Positions 1 to 32,181 of a stretch of DNA of 64,000 nucleotides are shown piece after piece (position 1 is the first letter of the stretch; every line of letters starts with the position of its first letter). Position numbers and translations under genes: made by a program. The stretch spans positions 4,463,001 through 4,527,000 of the forward strand of contig OZ004584.1 of the NCBI GenBank assembly GCA_963924555.1, given 5' to 3'. A model generated the notes under the pieces. That model ran no database searches. It worked only from the letters and a program-made list of their open reading frames with translations, and was not told the DNA's origin. This DNA is from Crambe crambe. Lineage: Eukaryota; Porifera; Demospongiae; Poecilosclerida; Crambeidae.

Positions 1-1340
1 CGTTATTATGCCGTTACCATGGCAACGGGCTGTTATAGTATACATAAGATTTCCCAGAAATGACAGTTGTATCACATGTTATTCAAAAAGTCCTGCTAGC
101 TACACAGGATTTCTCTTTCAACAAAGTTTATATTACATACATACATACATATATGAACTTCTATTCAGCTAAATGTACTATTCTTCTTCTACCAGATGTG
201 GGTTAATTTTTAGTGGTTTTTTTTGACTGACTCTACAGTGTGGAATTATATTTGTGGGTTGAATTTTTGTGGTTTAATAAGTGTGGAATTCTACTGTTAT
301 ATTTTTGGTGATAATTGTGTTATAAGTAACTCAGTGATCTCACTGACGATCAATATGTAGGAGGAAATAGCATTGATCTTTGTGCTTCCTTTAATGATGT
401 TTGCGTGTTTGTGTTCCTTTTAATATAGTAGTGATCATACATGTAATGTTAGCTGCTTACCTACTCCATGTACATACACAGTCATGTACAGTATATTTAT
501 AAATGGTTGGGCTTTGGCAGAGTTATGTCAGCTTGTATTGTCTTAATTGATTAAGTTATGCATAATAGAGATCAATCGTACAGTGTGTTGGGCCACATAG
601 TTTTTCTTTAGGCATAGATTTGAGTAACAACGCAACCATGTACGTAGGGCCCTCATGTACTTAAGACCAAGTTTGAGCGTAACTATTATGCTAGAGTGAG
701 CTGCGAGTGAGCTGTGTACATAAAAAATGTAGACCAGGTACAATATTCGTCACGCAATAACCAATGGTGAGACATTTCAATAAAGCGTTGATAGCTTGTA
801 CTGAAATCTTGTTCAATTTCATCTAACTCTTCTTTCTTAATTTAAATTTTTGTTTGTGTTTCATTTATTACGTACACCCCCCCCCCCCCCCCCCCCCCCC
901 GGCCTTCACAATAATTGCTCTCTGGGGGTGACAATTATGGACAATTCACAAAGATTACTCTTTACTCTTCGGGGGATGTACGTAGTTATCATGACATTGT
1001 TAATGTTCATTAGTAAGGATTGAAACAGAGGTGTGCAGTCCCAAAGTGACTCTGGTGTCCCTTATGGGGACGAGGAGAAGTGGTATATATGGTGTTACAA
1101 TTTTCTGCCCTAAGAGGGATAATGGTGAATTCTCATGGAACCTATCTCTGAAAGAGGAGACAAACCTCACAAGAAAAAATAGTATCTTTTTTTACCTCTC
1201 TACAACCTCTCTACAATGGACAACACCCAAACGGTCCATTATTCAGAGGTTGTAAACATGTAGAAGGCAGGCAGTTTATGAACAGGAGTGCTGTGTGGAT
1301 ACATTATGTATGTATGAATTTTCTCTTGTCTGTGGTGCAG
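1..1340. other. Region upstream of the first recognised myosin X exon
   Basis: No convincing coding exon was found here. It presumably holds the 5' end, promoter and first short coding exon of the myosin gene, because the exon at 1341 begins inside the conserved N-terminal SH3-like segment. One weak candidate is the ATG at 764-766, which is followed directly by a GTGAGA donor-like sequence and would be in phase with the exon at 1341. The piece at about 1190-1255 resembles one end of the small TA-flanked elements seen at 19279 and 29923. A 24-base C run lies at 877-900. Confidence 0.5.
877..900. repeat. Poly-C homopolymer (24 C)
   Basis: An uninterrupted run of 24 C, followed by GGCC. Homopolymers this long are prone to assembly length error. 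Confidence 0.9.
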
Positions 1341-22293
<20,953 letters not shown>

Positions 22294-23035
22294 CTTATTT
22301 TTCAGTACAATGTCATGTAGATTTTAGCTATGATAATAATTATGTACATGCAGGACAATCAATAATTATTTTTTTAGCTAGATTTGTAGGATTATTGGCA
22401 TAATAATAATAATGTTAACTACTTTGTCTAATAATTGCTGTGCTGCATGTTCAAGTTATTTTGTGAACATTACTGTATGTCTACTTGTGGTTAAGATCTA
22501 CTTGGCAACCACAGATGCAACCAAGGAAGTAGTCGAGGTATCACCCTGTTTTATGATAACAATGCCCTAAAGGTTGTACCACAACCATCTCTAGGCTGTA
22601 TGATTTACATTGCTCTCGCCCTCAGGCTCTAGTAATAGCACAGGCTTCATAGTTGTGGCATAAAATTAATAAGCCTAGCTATACTTAATCTTTAGCTAGT
22701 TACATACTAATGAAAAAAAAATTTTATGTGAATAAAAGCCTGGGCATGTCATGTATGTAGTTTTTTTTTGAGTGCAGAATGATGTAAGCTAAACTTTTGG
22801 TTGGTACATGGTCCACATAATTGTACCATCATGTTCACTGCCATAGTTTTCAAGTGGCTAGGTTTTTTTTATAGTTTGTGTATGATAGATCGCTATACAG
22901 CTAATAGCTACCACATGCTTTAGTTATTATATAGTGAAAATAAAATTTCCTTTCTGTTTCTGGGAGAAACTGAAAGAAACACCAGTGTATTCTTTGTAGG
23001 ATAAAGCTAAGTACAAGGTGATAGCTAATTATTAA
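22294..23035. other. 3' region between convergent genes
   Basis: Holds the presumed 3' UTRs of myosin X (from the left) and the membrane protein (from the right). AATAAA occurs at 22731-22736 and 22939-22944 on the + strand as possible polyadenylation signals for the myosin. No open frame of interest seen. Confidence 0.5.
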
Positions 23036-24220
23036 TCACATGACAAATAACTCTAAAAGCTTGATGGGTGTATCTTCATGAAAATGGCTACGGCAGATCC
23101 TGACCTCAATGTCATTGGTAGTGGGTCCAGGGAGAGTCCTATTGAACCATGGAGGAGTGTTGAATCGACAACAGGAGCTGCGGGAAGAACAACCCTTACC
23201 ATCCCAGAGTGGGTCATCACTGAAGAAAGTATTCAATCCTGACAATCGATCAACATGGTTGCCAGAATCACAGAAATAGTCATCCCTGACGAATAACGTG
23301 GGGTGTGATCTGTTACTGTTGCATTCACAAAATGATTGGTTTTGGCCTCTGGCAGGCAAACCATCTCCATTGGAACTAGCAAATGACCAGATATGTGTTC
23401 GAGCTCCAGAAGGGCCATGAGTCAGAGAGACACCATCAAGATATTCCCTATCAATATCATAACCTTGAGAAGAAAGTAATCGAGCAAAATCATTTGTCGA
23501 GGATTGTTGATATCCTATTATACGTCCACACACATGGAAATAGGTCAGTTCCAATGCAGGATAAGATACTCCATTACAAAATAGGCCATGCTTAGATCCA
23601 CATGCTCTCACAGGGAAAGAAATTGTGCTCCAGTTGCTGGGGCAGGTTTGAGTGGGATCTGACATATCGAGGAAGGCGACACGGGTCCAAACATCTGTTC
23701 CACTACCACCACATAATCTGTGTAGGTCACTTAAACCACAGTATGTACGCACAGCAGAGGTGTTAACGTCAGAAGACTTGATCCAGTAGTAACCTGATTT
23801 GGCAGAGGGATCTAAAACAAGGGCTTGAGAGCAATTATTGATTGTGTGATTTCTACTCTGACCATTTGAAAATTTATACAAGTCATCGATTCTCGACGCC
23901 AAATATCTCGCATTTGAGTCCTGAATATTTTGATGATGGGTTAGTTGTGAATTAAAAAATACTGCAACATTTGATATTTCATCAATTATTCTCAGGAAAC
24001 TTGTAAGCTGCATTAAGACATGTGTGTAGTTGGCCCTCTCCTTGTTCTTCAGTAGTGTGACGAATTGGACGAAATTATTGTTGATAGTTAAAAGTTGGCA
24101 GTTGACTTGTACTATAGTCCACGAGGTGATAGCCAAATTTATAAATGACACACTTCCTACAAGTAGGAATCCTACTATTATCCAGACAGCTACAGAACTG
24201 TAGCAACAACCAGACGCCAT
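23036..24220 (-). CDS. Type II membrane protein with a large cysteine-rich, fibrinogen-like ectodomain
   Basis: Single exon, 394 aa from the ATG at 24218-24220. An upstream in-frame ATG at 24343 exists, but the chosen start places one hydrophobic signal anchor at residues about 10-31 behind a short cytosolic tail. A stalk of about 120 residues follows, then a Cys-rich C-terminal domain with GYYWIKSS, YCGL, CGGSG and, near the end, LWDGKGC...CCRF..PPWF and TTNDIEVRIC. Many N-glycosylation sequons (NYT, NHT, NCS, NWS, NQS, NRS, NRT) support an extracellular position. The opening of the domain resembles fibrinogen-C-like folds. I recall similar uncharacterised proteins in sponges and cnidarians but cannot name a family. 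It is tail-to-tail with myosin X. Function unknown; surface recognition or adhesion is a guess. Confidence 0.75.
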   Translation of the reverse strand: MASGCCYSSVAVWIIVGFLLVGSVSFINLAITSWTIVQVNCQLLTINNNFVQFVTLLKNKERANYTHVLMQLTSFLRIIDEISNVAVFFNSQLTHHQNIQDSNARYLASRIDDLYKFSNGQSRNHTINNCSQALVLDPSAKSGYYWIKSSDVNTSAVRTYCGLSDLHRLCGGSGTDVWTRVAFLDMSDPTQTCPSNWSTISFPVRACGSKHGLFCNGVSYPALELTYFHVCGRIIGYQQSSTNDFARLLSSQGYDIDREYLDGVSLTHGPSGARTHIWSFASSNGDGLPARGQNQSFCECNSNRSHPTLFVRDDYFCDSGNHVDRLSGLNTFFSDDPLWDGKGCSSRSSCCRFNTPPWFNRTLPGPTTNDIEVRICRSHFHEDTPIKLLELFVM

Positions 24221-24675
24221 AGCATGTTGCACGCATGCGCAATCAAATCGAGAATCACATACACACGTACACGGCATGGCATTTGGAATTATAATGAGTA
24301 TGCGCGTGGCGCTTCCCATAATCAATAAGGTGCAAGAACCCAAGCAAACCTCTGTATGGTCTCGAGCTCCTCGAAAATACCCACATCAAGCAAGAATCAC
24401 ACAAGAGTTGGGAGTAGTGAGGTAACTACCGTAGTCAAGCAATTTAGACCTATTGATTGAGGTGTGGTTCCCATCGCGCGGGGCTGCGCGCAAGACTAAG
24501 CCAGCCTATGGAAATAGTAGCTTTATAACTACCATACAATGTAAAGCAAGTAGCTAATTAGCTTCAAATTTTGGGAGCTTTGAGCTGAGCCTATAGTTAT
24601 TCTACTCAAGTCCCAAAAGGCAAGTGGTCTATTAAATTCAACCATGTGCAAATATCAAGTTTTAGATTTCAGTCA

Positions 24676-24707
<32 letters not shown>

Positions 24708-24850
24708 CATAATTAGCTACAAGATTGCATGGTGTGTCAGCAGCAATCTCTCTAACTTGTTAGTAAAGTTGTTAGCTACATATTTTGACTTTGTGCTGCA
24801 TCAACCTGCATGAAAATCAATTTACTAACTTCCATCAGCTGCATAACTAG
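24221..24850. other. Intergenic region with divergent upstream sequence and poly-A tract
   Basis: The part near 24221-24310 is CpG-containing and is the likely promoter of the membrane-protein gene. A 29-base A run lies at 24675-24703. The stretch 24780-24850 is the conserved 3' flank of the ankyrin-ZU5-death gene, repeated at 32110-32181. No gene seen. Confidence 0.6.
24231..24242. promoter_or_regulatory. NRF1-like palindrome upstream of the membrane-protein gene
   Basis: ACGCATGCGCAA, 11 bases upstream of the chosen ATG, matches the NRF1-type palindrome also found upstream of the nested kinase gene. Its closeness to the ATG favours a short 5' UTR or the upstream ATG. Inferred. Confidence 0.35.
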
Positions 24851-27800
24851 CTATTTCTCACCTGGATGATCTCTTACAATCTTTTCAAGCACCTGTTGAT
24901 CTAAACTCTTCACACTCTTAGCTAATGTCTTCCAGCTTGGCCTTCCATATCTTTCATAATCATAGTTCAATTTCAGCCAGTGTCCCAATGCTTTGTTGAG
25001 GCAGACATCAACATCCCTTGGGTTATTTTTCTGGATGGCCTCAATGGTGTGTTGCTTTATGCGTAGTTTAGTGGCAAGCAGTTCCCACTTGGCAGACAAA
25101 GTTTCCACTGCATCCAATACATCCCCCAAATCATCAATTCCTATACAAAATGAATCATTGGTTACATACATAGATCTAGTTCAGCACAACAACATTGTCG
25201 TTCACCTAATATTCTGTCTTCAATAGATGCTAGTGTTCCTTCAGCTGTAATAAATATATAGCTATGTTAACCAGGATGAGGCAAATGCCAAATGTGGCTA
25301 TCAGTCTGACTCTATCTGTGTACTTACCACCATCATCAGACTGAAGATTCTGCATTTTGAGTTGATCAATTTCTGCTGCTTCTAGTAGTTCCTTAGTGGA
25401 GCTCATAAGTTCTGCAGCATTAGTCACAAGCATATCCACTGCTTCAGACCAATCATCACCTATATATATAATAATAAGCATTCAACTGCTATATATAGTC
25501 AACAATTCTGAATTCTCATCAAAATTAATATATATTGCTCTACCATCTTGGAAATTGAGATCTGCACAACAACCACCCAGCTTGGAAAAAAATTGAGATG
25601 CTATAGCTACATATCTATTAATGAGTGTCCATGAATGACCATGCTACGATAGCTGGGAGTATGAATATTAAATATTGCAGCATTGCCACTTACCAGCACA
25701 GTGTTTTAGTTTGACAACAGCACCTATTTTCAGCTGCTGAGAAATACTGAGAATCTTTGGTACTAGCACATCTTCAATTTCATTCTTTGTATCCTACAAA
25801 AGAAAACATAATATAGTTTGATCAGAAATGTATGTAGCTAGCTACGTAATTATTATTGACAAATCTACGTACCATCGTTCTCTTGGTGAATTTGATTATA
25901 TTATCAGTTTGGTCCTGAATCTGTTGCACTTCATTTATGAGTGAGTGGATGGAATCTGGATCACTAAAAACGATCATGCATCATTATGTAATTAAAAGCT
26001 ATTTTTACAGACGTACTGAACAAGTGCTTCAATATTGTTCATGATATCAATCATCCTCTTGATACTGATTAGTACAGGAGTGTCCTTCATTCTAATCAAC
26101 TGGTTCTCCAATGAAGCTTTAGCCACCTAAAAAAAGCCACACTATATAATTATTTCATTATAATAATTATAGCTAGCTGTTTTAACTACCTTGAGGTATT
26201 GAGTATCCACTTTTAGACCTAGACGAGCTGCCTCTGGTGGCAAAACTGTACAGTGATATAACTACAGTCAAAAAGCCACTTTTAGCAACCCCTCCATTCC
26301 TAAGAAGATGTTGCTAAGTACGTAGCTAGAGCCTGGGTACAATGTTGTCATGCACTTGCTGAGTACTGTGTATACGTTGCAACTAGCTACATTCCAGCTA
26401 TTTTGACCTCATCTTGTTCTTGATCACAGTATACAGGTATCATAATACATGTAGTGCTCAAAGTATTGTAGCCATACATACTTGGATGAATTGGTATCTC
26501 AAATGTGCACTCTTCATCCACTCCTGTTACTCTCAGTGTCAGAGGCTCTGGTCCAGTACAAGTATGGGTGATTACAATTCTAGGAGGGTAGTCTGGTATC
26601 CTTGAAACTTTTTCACTCTCTGTTTCTGGAAGGTCAATTTCTGCCTTTGAAATCTAGACCATGCATGAGTGCATGAAGAACAGAATAAAGAAATATGTAC
26701 CATGATTTGCCTTACAATAACAAGCAAATTAAAGTATTATCTGATCATTATGTACTATATTATAGGGTCTAGGAAAATGGACCTAGTACCCAAGCTCACT
26801 TGGGTACAAAGCCAATAAGGTAATAGCCACATAATTAATGCTCACTCTTGATTTATCCATTGAGCATTTGGTTCCTTCTCCTGGAATAAGAGTTACTGTG
26901 TCAGAAACAATTGTTACTCGGTTGTATACAATGCAGTCTTCAGCTTTTTGTGTCACTCCAGAATAATTTTTTGCAATGTATTTGTCACAATACTGAAGTA
27001 AATAACAATAATACATATTCCATAAAGAGTAAAAAAGACTGTATGACCCTTTCTTCAAGTAGAAATTAGAATACCTTTGTATAATATTTTAGATGAGGGC
27101 ACATACAAAACACAGCTGTGATATTAGCGGTACTCGATGCTTTGTAGAGTCTTGCTGAATATAATAATGGACCTATAATATTATATGAATATAATTTTAA
27201 CAAACCACAAGAGAACTGATTTCAAATTACCAGATATTGATTTTGATCGTTTTCCTATTCTCCACCAACTGAAGTGTGTGAGCTCAATCTCTCCAACTTG
27301 GCTTTCACCTGCAGTGAATTTTCCTTCAACTTCCTTGAAAATGTACACTGGCTTGGACCCCCTGTATTCTGCATCTGAATTGGCTCGTAGGAACACCATA
27401 TCTTTGCAGTCTTCTTCTGTCTGAAGGTTAGCATAGTGCTGTATTCTCACTAAAAGAGACTTCTTCAATTCCACTTTCTTGTCAGTTTCAATGAGGTAAG
27501 CTGGACTAGCTGGTTCTATACCTTCAGGCATTTGAAATGACCCACTAAAACATGGCTGAATCACCAGGTCCACCAACTCATCTGGTGGAAGTGAGTCTTC
27601 AGGGACAACTATCGATATACCGATATCATCTTTCAAGTCAATTTCTTTTGCTGAACATGAGAGGTGCTCAATAACTTTTTGATTCTTAGTGATCATAATT
27701 CCAGGATAAATTTCATGTGTACAGAGGACTGTATGATACAAATGAACAAGCAATAGCACAAAGTACCATGCATGTATTACTAATTCTGACTTACTTTTAT

Positions 27801-29571
27801 TTTCCTTTTGGTATGAGCCACTTTGACGTAATAAGGTAACTATTTCATAGCGTCTACATTGTTCTGCTATCAAAAGAGAAGATTTCCCAATGTTATTCTT
27901 CATGTTACTTTCAGCACCATTTTGAAGCAGTAGAGCAACTGTTTCAATGTATCCATTTTGGCTTGCAATCATCAAAGACGACAACCTTTTTTTATTTTTC
28001 ATGTTAACCTGTGCACTATTTTGAAGCAGTAGAGCAACTGTTTCAGTGTGTCCATTTTGACTTGCAATTATCAGAGATGACGAACCATTATTTTTTTGCA
28101 TATTGACTTGTGCACCATTTCGAAGTAGTAGAGCAACCGTTTCAGTGCGTCCATTTTCACTTGCAATCATCAGTGAAGACCACCCACCATTACTTTGCAT
28201 GTTAACTCGTGCACCATTTTGAAGCAGTAGAGCAACTGTCTTAGTGTGACCATTTCGACTTGCAATCATCAGAGAAGACCACCCACCATTACTTTGCATG
28301 TTAACTCGTGCACCACTTTGAAGCAGTAGAGCAACTGTTTCAGTGCATCCATATTGACTTGCAATCATCAGAGAAGACCACCCATCCTTAGCTTGCATGT
28401 TAACTTGTGCACCACTTTGTAGCAGCAGAGCAACTTTTTTGGTGTGTCCATTAAGACTTGAAGTCATCAAAGAAGACCACCCATAGTTATTTTGCATGTT
28501 AACATGTGCACCATTTTGAAGCAGTAGAGCAACTGTTTGAGTCTGACCATATATACTTGCAATAATCAGAGAAGAACACTCATCGTTACTTTGCATGTTA
28601 ACTTGTGCACCATTTTGAAGCAGTAGAGCAACTGTTTCAGTATGTCCATTTTGACTTGCAATCATCAGAGAAGACCACCCATTGTTATTTTGCATGTTAA
28701 CTTGTGCAGCATTTCGAAGCAGTAGAGCAACTGTTTCAGTGTGTCCATTATGACTTGCAATCATCAGAGAAGACCACCCTTTGTTATTTTGCATGTTAAC
28801 TTGTGCACCATTTAGAAGCAGTAGAGCAACTGTTTCAGTGTGTCCATTTTGACTTGCAATAATCAGAGAAGACCACCCATTGTTATTTGTCATGTTAACT
28901 TGTGCACCATTTTGAAGCAGTAGAGCAACTGTTTCAGTACATCTATTATGACACGCAATCATCAGAGAAGAACAACCATCATTTTGCATGTTAACTTCTG
29001 CACCATTTTGAAGTAGTAGAGCAACTGTTTCAGTGTGTCCATTTTGACTTGCAAGCATCAGAGAAGCCCACCCTTCATTTAGCATGTTAACGTGTGCACC
29101 ATTTTTAAGTAGTAGAGCAACTATTTCAGTGTGTCCATTTTCACTTGCCAGCATCAGAGAAGACCACCCATTGTTATCTCGCATATTAACTTGTGCACCA
29201 TTTTTAAGCAGTAGAGCAACTATTTCAGTGTGTCCATTTAGACTTGCAATCATCAGAGGAGACCATCCTTTGCAATCCCCTAGATTTACCAAGTGCTGTA
29301 GATTATCGACAGTATTGAGTATCAGCTGTACTATTTCAGTGTGTCCTTGTCTACAGGCACACATGAGGGCATGATCACCTTTATCATTCTGTTCATAAAT
29401 ATCAATTCCTGGGACTTGAAGTAGCTCTTTAACATACTCCACATTTCCATGAAGACAAGCCACCATTAACTGAGAACACTGCTTTCCATTAATCATCACT
29501 AAACTGTTAATATTGATACTTTTCTTTTTAACTAGTGTCAGGAGAGACTCGTCTGACCAACTGGAATCCAT
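24851..29571 (-). CDS. Ankyrin-repeat/ZU5/UPA-like/death-domain protein, paralog A (17 ankyrin repeats)
   Basis: Twelve exons on the complement: 27795-29571, 27231-27728, 27075-27172, 26846-26992, 26482-26653, 26190-26245, 26017-26126, 25873-25963, 25694-25793, 25328-25459, 25206-25244, 24851-25140. They total 3510 nt in frame, 1169 aa. Exon 1 codes MDSSWSDESLL and 17 ankyrin repeats of 33 residues (SSLMIASQNGHTETVALLL type). Exon 2 is a ZU5 domain (GISIVVPEDSLP ... ELTHFSWWRIG). Exons 3-5 code a UPA-like region, exons 6-10 a mostly helical linker, and exon 12 a death domain (IEAIQKNNPRDVDVCL ... GRPSWKTLA). ZU5-UPA-death modules are known from UNC5, PIDD and ankyrins, where they give autoinhibition and homotypic assembly. 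No signal peptide or membrane span, so a cytosolic scaffold or sensor is likely. The stop lies inside ATCCAG|GTGAGAAATAG, a good splice donor, so an alternative C-terminus is possible. Confidence 0.9.
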
Positions 29572-29790
29572 TGCAACAATAGTTTGAACTGTGCTAGCTG
29601 ATTAGCAATAACTTTAAAAGGGGATGCATGAAAAGACACCCCAATCACAGCAGCCTGGCACCAGACATTCACAGCTAGCTTAACACATCTTTAACACATG
29701 TATGGTCACGATGATTAAAGGATATCACAGTTAGTAGTTGGAGTGCTACATAAAGTGTGATTTTGAAATTACAAGCCAAGGGCAAGTTAC
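29572..29790 (-). promoter_or_regulatory. Conserved upstream region of paralog A
   Basis: Shares ordered blocks with the region upstream of paralog B (38728-39005): GACACC.CAATCACAG, CATG.AGGGTCA-type and, strongest, GAAATTACAAGCCAAG preceded by ATAAAGTGTGA at 29750-29786. Presumed promoter/5' UTR; no single factor site can be named. Confidence 0.45.
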
Positions 29791-29922
29791 TGGTGGATTT
29801 CTTTTCACTTTGACCATAGGGATTTCATGGCCTTAGATAACTATACCAGTCCGACTCTGCAAATAGTCCAGCTAACATTAGTGTAGTAACTACATTGGCT
29901 CCAAGCATTCAATAATGCACTA

Positions 29923-30068
29923 CAGTGGAACCTCCAATAAAAAAGAGGACAAACCTCTCAACAAGGACAATCTAAAAGTACCTTTACTATACTAGCCTCT
30001 ATACTAAATAACCTCCAAAAGAGGACAACCTCTCTACAAAAGACAAAAGGCTGGGTCTCATTACACTG
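29923..30068. mobile_element. Small TIR element with TA target duplication
   Basis: Begins CAGTGGAACCTCC after TA and ends ...ACACTG before TA. Internal AACCTCC/GAGGACAA strings match the element at 19279. Non-autonomous Tc1/mariner-like by structure. Confidence 0.65.
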
Positions 30069-30334
30069 TATATTAATTATAGCTACGTAGCTATAATAAT
30101 ATCAGCAGGAAATTCTGGTTGTGAGTGCTCCTTATATCTGAGCGTGTGCAGATGTTAAGTACCTAATTATTATCGCAAAAACAACAACAACAAAGCAAAA
30201 CAATAACAAAATATAAAACAAAAATAACAATAGAAAAACCAACAACATGTCATGAAAATTAATGAAGAATTAGGTTGTGTGTGGCTATAATGTGTCACTA
30301 AGCAGCTAACTAAGGAAGGATGGGTGTTCAGACT

Positions 30335-30760
30335 TTGACTGCTGATCAACCTGCATAAAAATCAACTAGCTAACTTCCACTTTGCAGCTGCTAGTTCTTT
30401 CACCTTGATGATCTCTTGCAATCTTTTCAAACACCCGTTGATCTAACCTCTGTGCACTCTGAGCTAATCTCTTCCAACTTGGCCGTCCATGTCTCTGATA
30501 GGCATTTCAGCCACTCCCCTAACATTTCACTGAGGCAAATGTTAACATCATTTGTGTCATTTTTCTGGATGGCCTCAACTTAGCAGGTTTTTTTTTATGC
30601 ACAGTCTAACAGCAAGGTGTTCCCACTTGGCAAACAAAGTTTCCACAGCCTCCAACACATCCCCCTAACTATTAAATCTTTGGCTATAGATCTAGTTCAG
30701 CATGATAACATAATATTCTCTCATCGATAGATGCTAGTATTCCTAATAATACATCTATAT
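30335..30760 (-). pseudogene. Relic of an ankyrin-ZU5-death gene (death-domain exon and preceding small exon only)
   Basis: On the complement, the 3' flank, death-domain exon and a trace of the 39-nt exon 11 of the paralog family can be aligned by eye. The exon has small deletions, a lost stretch around the LNYDYERYG segment and frame breaks. No other exon of the family is found between here and 32182. Fossil of an extra tandem copy. Confidence 0.75.
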
Positions 30761-32181
30761 GGATGAGGCAAAGTGCAGTTCATTGTTGGTGGCTGAACCT
30801 TTGCTGAATTATCAAAGTATAATGAGGCAATAGTTTTAAATCATTGACTGCCTATCAAGCTGAACTTGAATGTGTGGTTAAAACCATGATTACTAGCAGG
30901 TACACTGTAAAAACGATATTGTTATTTTAACAACTTGCTTAATTAAGCCGGTGAAATTAATCATTTGAAATCTATCCAAATGACACTATTTTTGGTGAAT
31001 ATAACTAAACTGTTGAGTTATTTCAACAATGATTAGGTGTTTATGTTCATCAAGTGTACGTAAATCTACGTAGGATCACCAAATTCACTAAGACAGAAAA
31101 AAAAGGAATGATAAACAGCTAGCTAGCTATAGCTACATAGGAAGAGTTTGATAATGCTATGTTCATCATGATCGACAGTTTGCAAATATGGATGCATGCA
31201 GGTTACGAGTTATGAATACAATGATTGATTTAAGACCCCCTCCTCCTCCACAGCCCCTTGGTTTATTTGTTGTAGTTGTTGTTGTTTTGGTTGATGGGAG
31301 TAACCAATCCGTAACTTAGCGGTTACCTGAGGTGCTATAAGGTAGATGGTATGACATGTGATATAAATGCTTCTGCATAGATCAAATGTGATCCAGTCAA
31401 GTTAAAATAAGGGAAAAAAACATTTCCGTGAAATGAAAAAAAAAATGAAAAAATGTAGGGATGACCATTGCTCAAAACAAGGGTACAGATTAAGGATGGA
31501 AGGATGGAAATGGGATCAATCATCAATCTTTGTTCTGTATATCCAGCTACATATACGTACGTACGTCGGGTAGGCAATTAGATTTGAGCATGTACAAGAG
31601 AGTCAATATGTAACCTTTTACCCATCACTAATAGCTAGCTATTACCAAACTACGAGCTAACTTCACTCCCATGACAGGCCAAGATGAGAGTGAAGTGGGA
31701 ATAGTTAGCTCGTAGTTTGGTAATATTGGTAATGGGTAAGGGGTTACTTGACTCTCTGGTTGCTGAACTTTTTTGAACCATACACAGCCATCCCCTACTT
31801 TTATTTTTTCCTTTAGCTACTTGTTTATCACCTTTAAGCTTTTTTTGATGTAATCCTCTATTATTAACCCTCTGCACATGCACAAGGGTTATAGTAGTCA
31901 GTTTGTCCTTGCTATTCCGGAGCCATTGGCACTTACCACACTTCAACTTCAGTCTCAACAACGATACTCTTGAATTTGTTGTTGTTGTTGTTTTTTTTTT
32001 CGATAAAGGCTTAGTCATAATTATACATTCTAGCTAAAATATAGTTAACTGATGGTTGCATGGTGTGTTAGCTGAAATGAGTGAAATCTCACAAACTTGT
32101 TACATGCTTTGACTTTGTGCTGCATCAACCTGCATGAAAATCAATTTACTAACTTCCACCTTCAGCTGCATAACTACGTAG
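30761..32181. other. Gene-free spacer between tandem paralogs
   Basis: AT-rich, with one foldback repeat (31600-31762) and the conserved 3' flank of paralog B (32100-32181). No supported coding exon. Confidence 0.6.
31600..31762. repeat. Foldback element with long inverted arms
   Basis: Left arm AGAGAGTCAA...TTTACCCATCACTA... and ACCAAACTACGAGCTAAC...TTCACTC is mirrored by GAGTGAAG...GTTAGCTCGTAGTTTGGT...ATGGGTAAGG...TTGACTCTCT. Each arm is about 70 bases with a small loop carrying ATGACAGGCCAAGATG. Confidence 0.75.

Noticed and set aside
1031..1255. 74-codon frame as a possible first myosin exon
   Set aside because: Its translation does not resemble the myosin X N-terminus and its end overlaps a MITE fragment.
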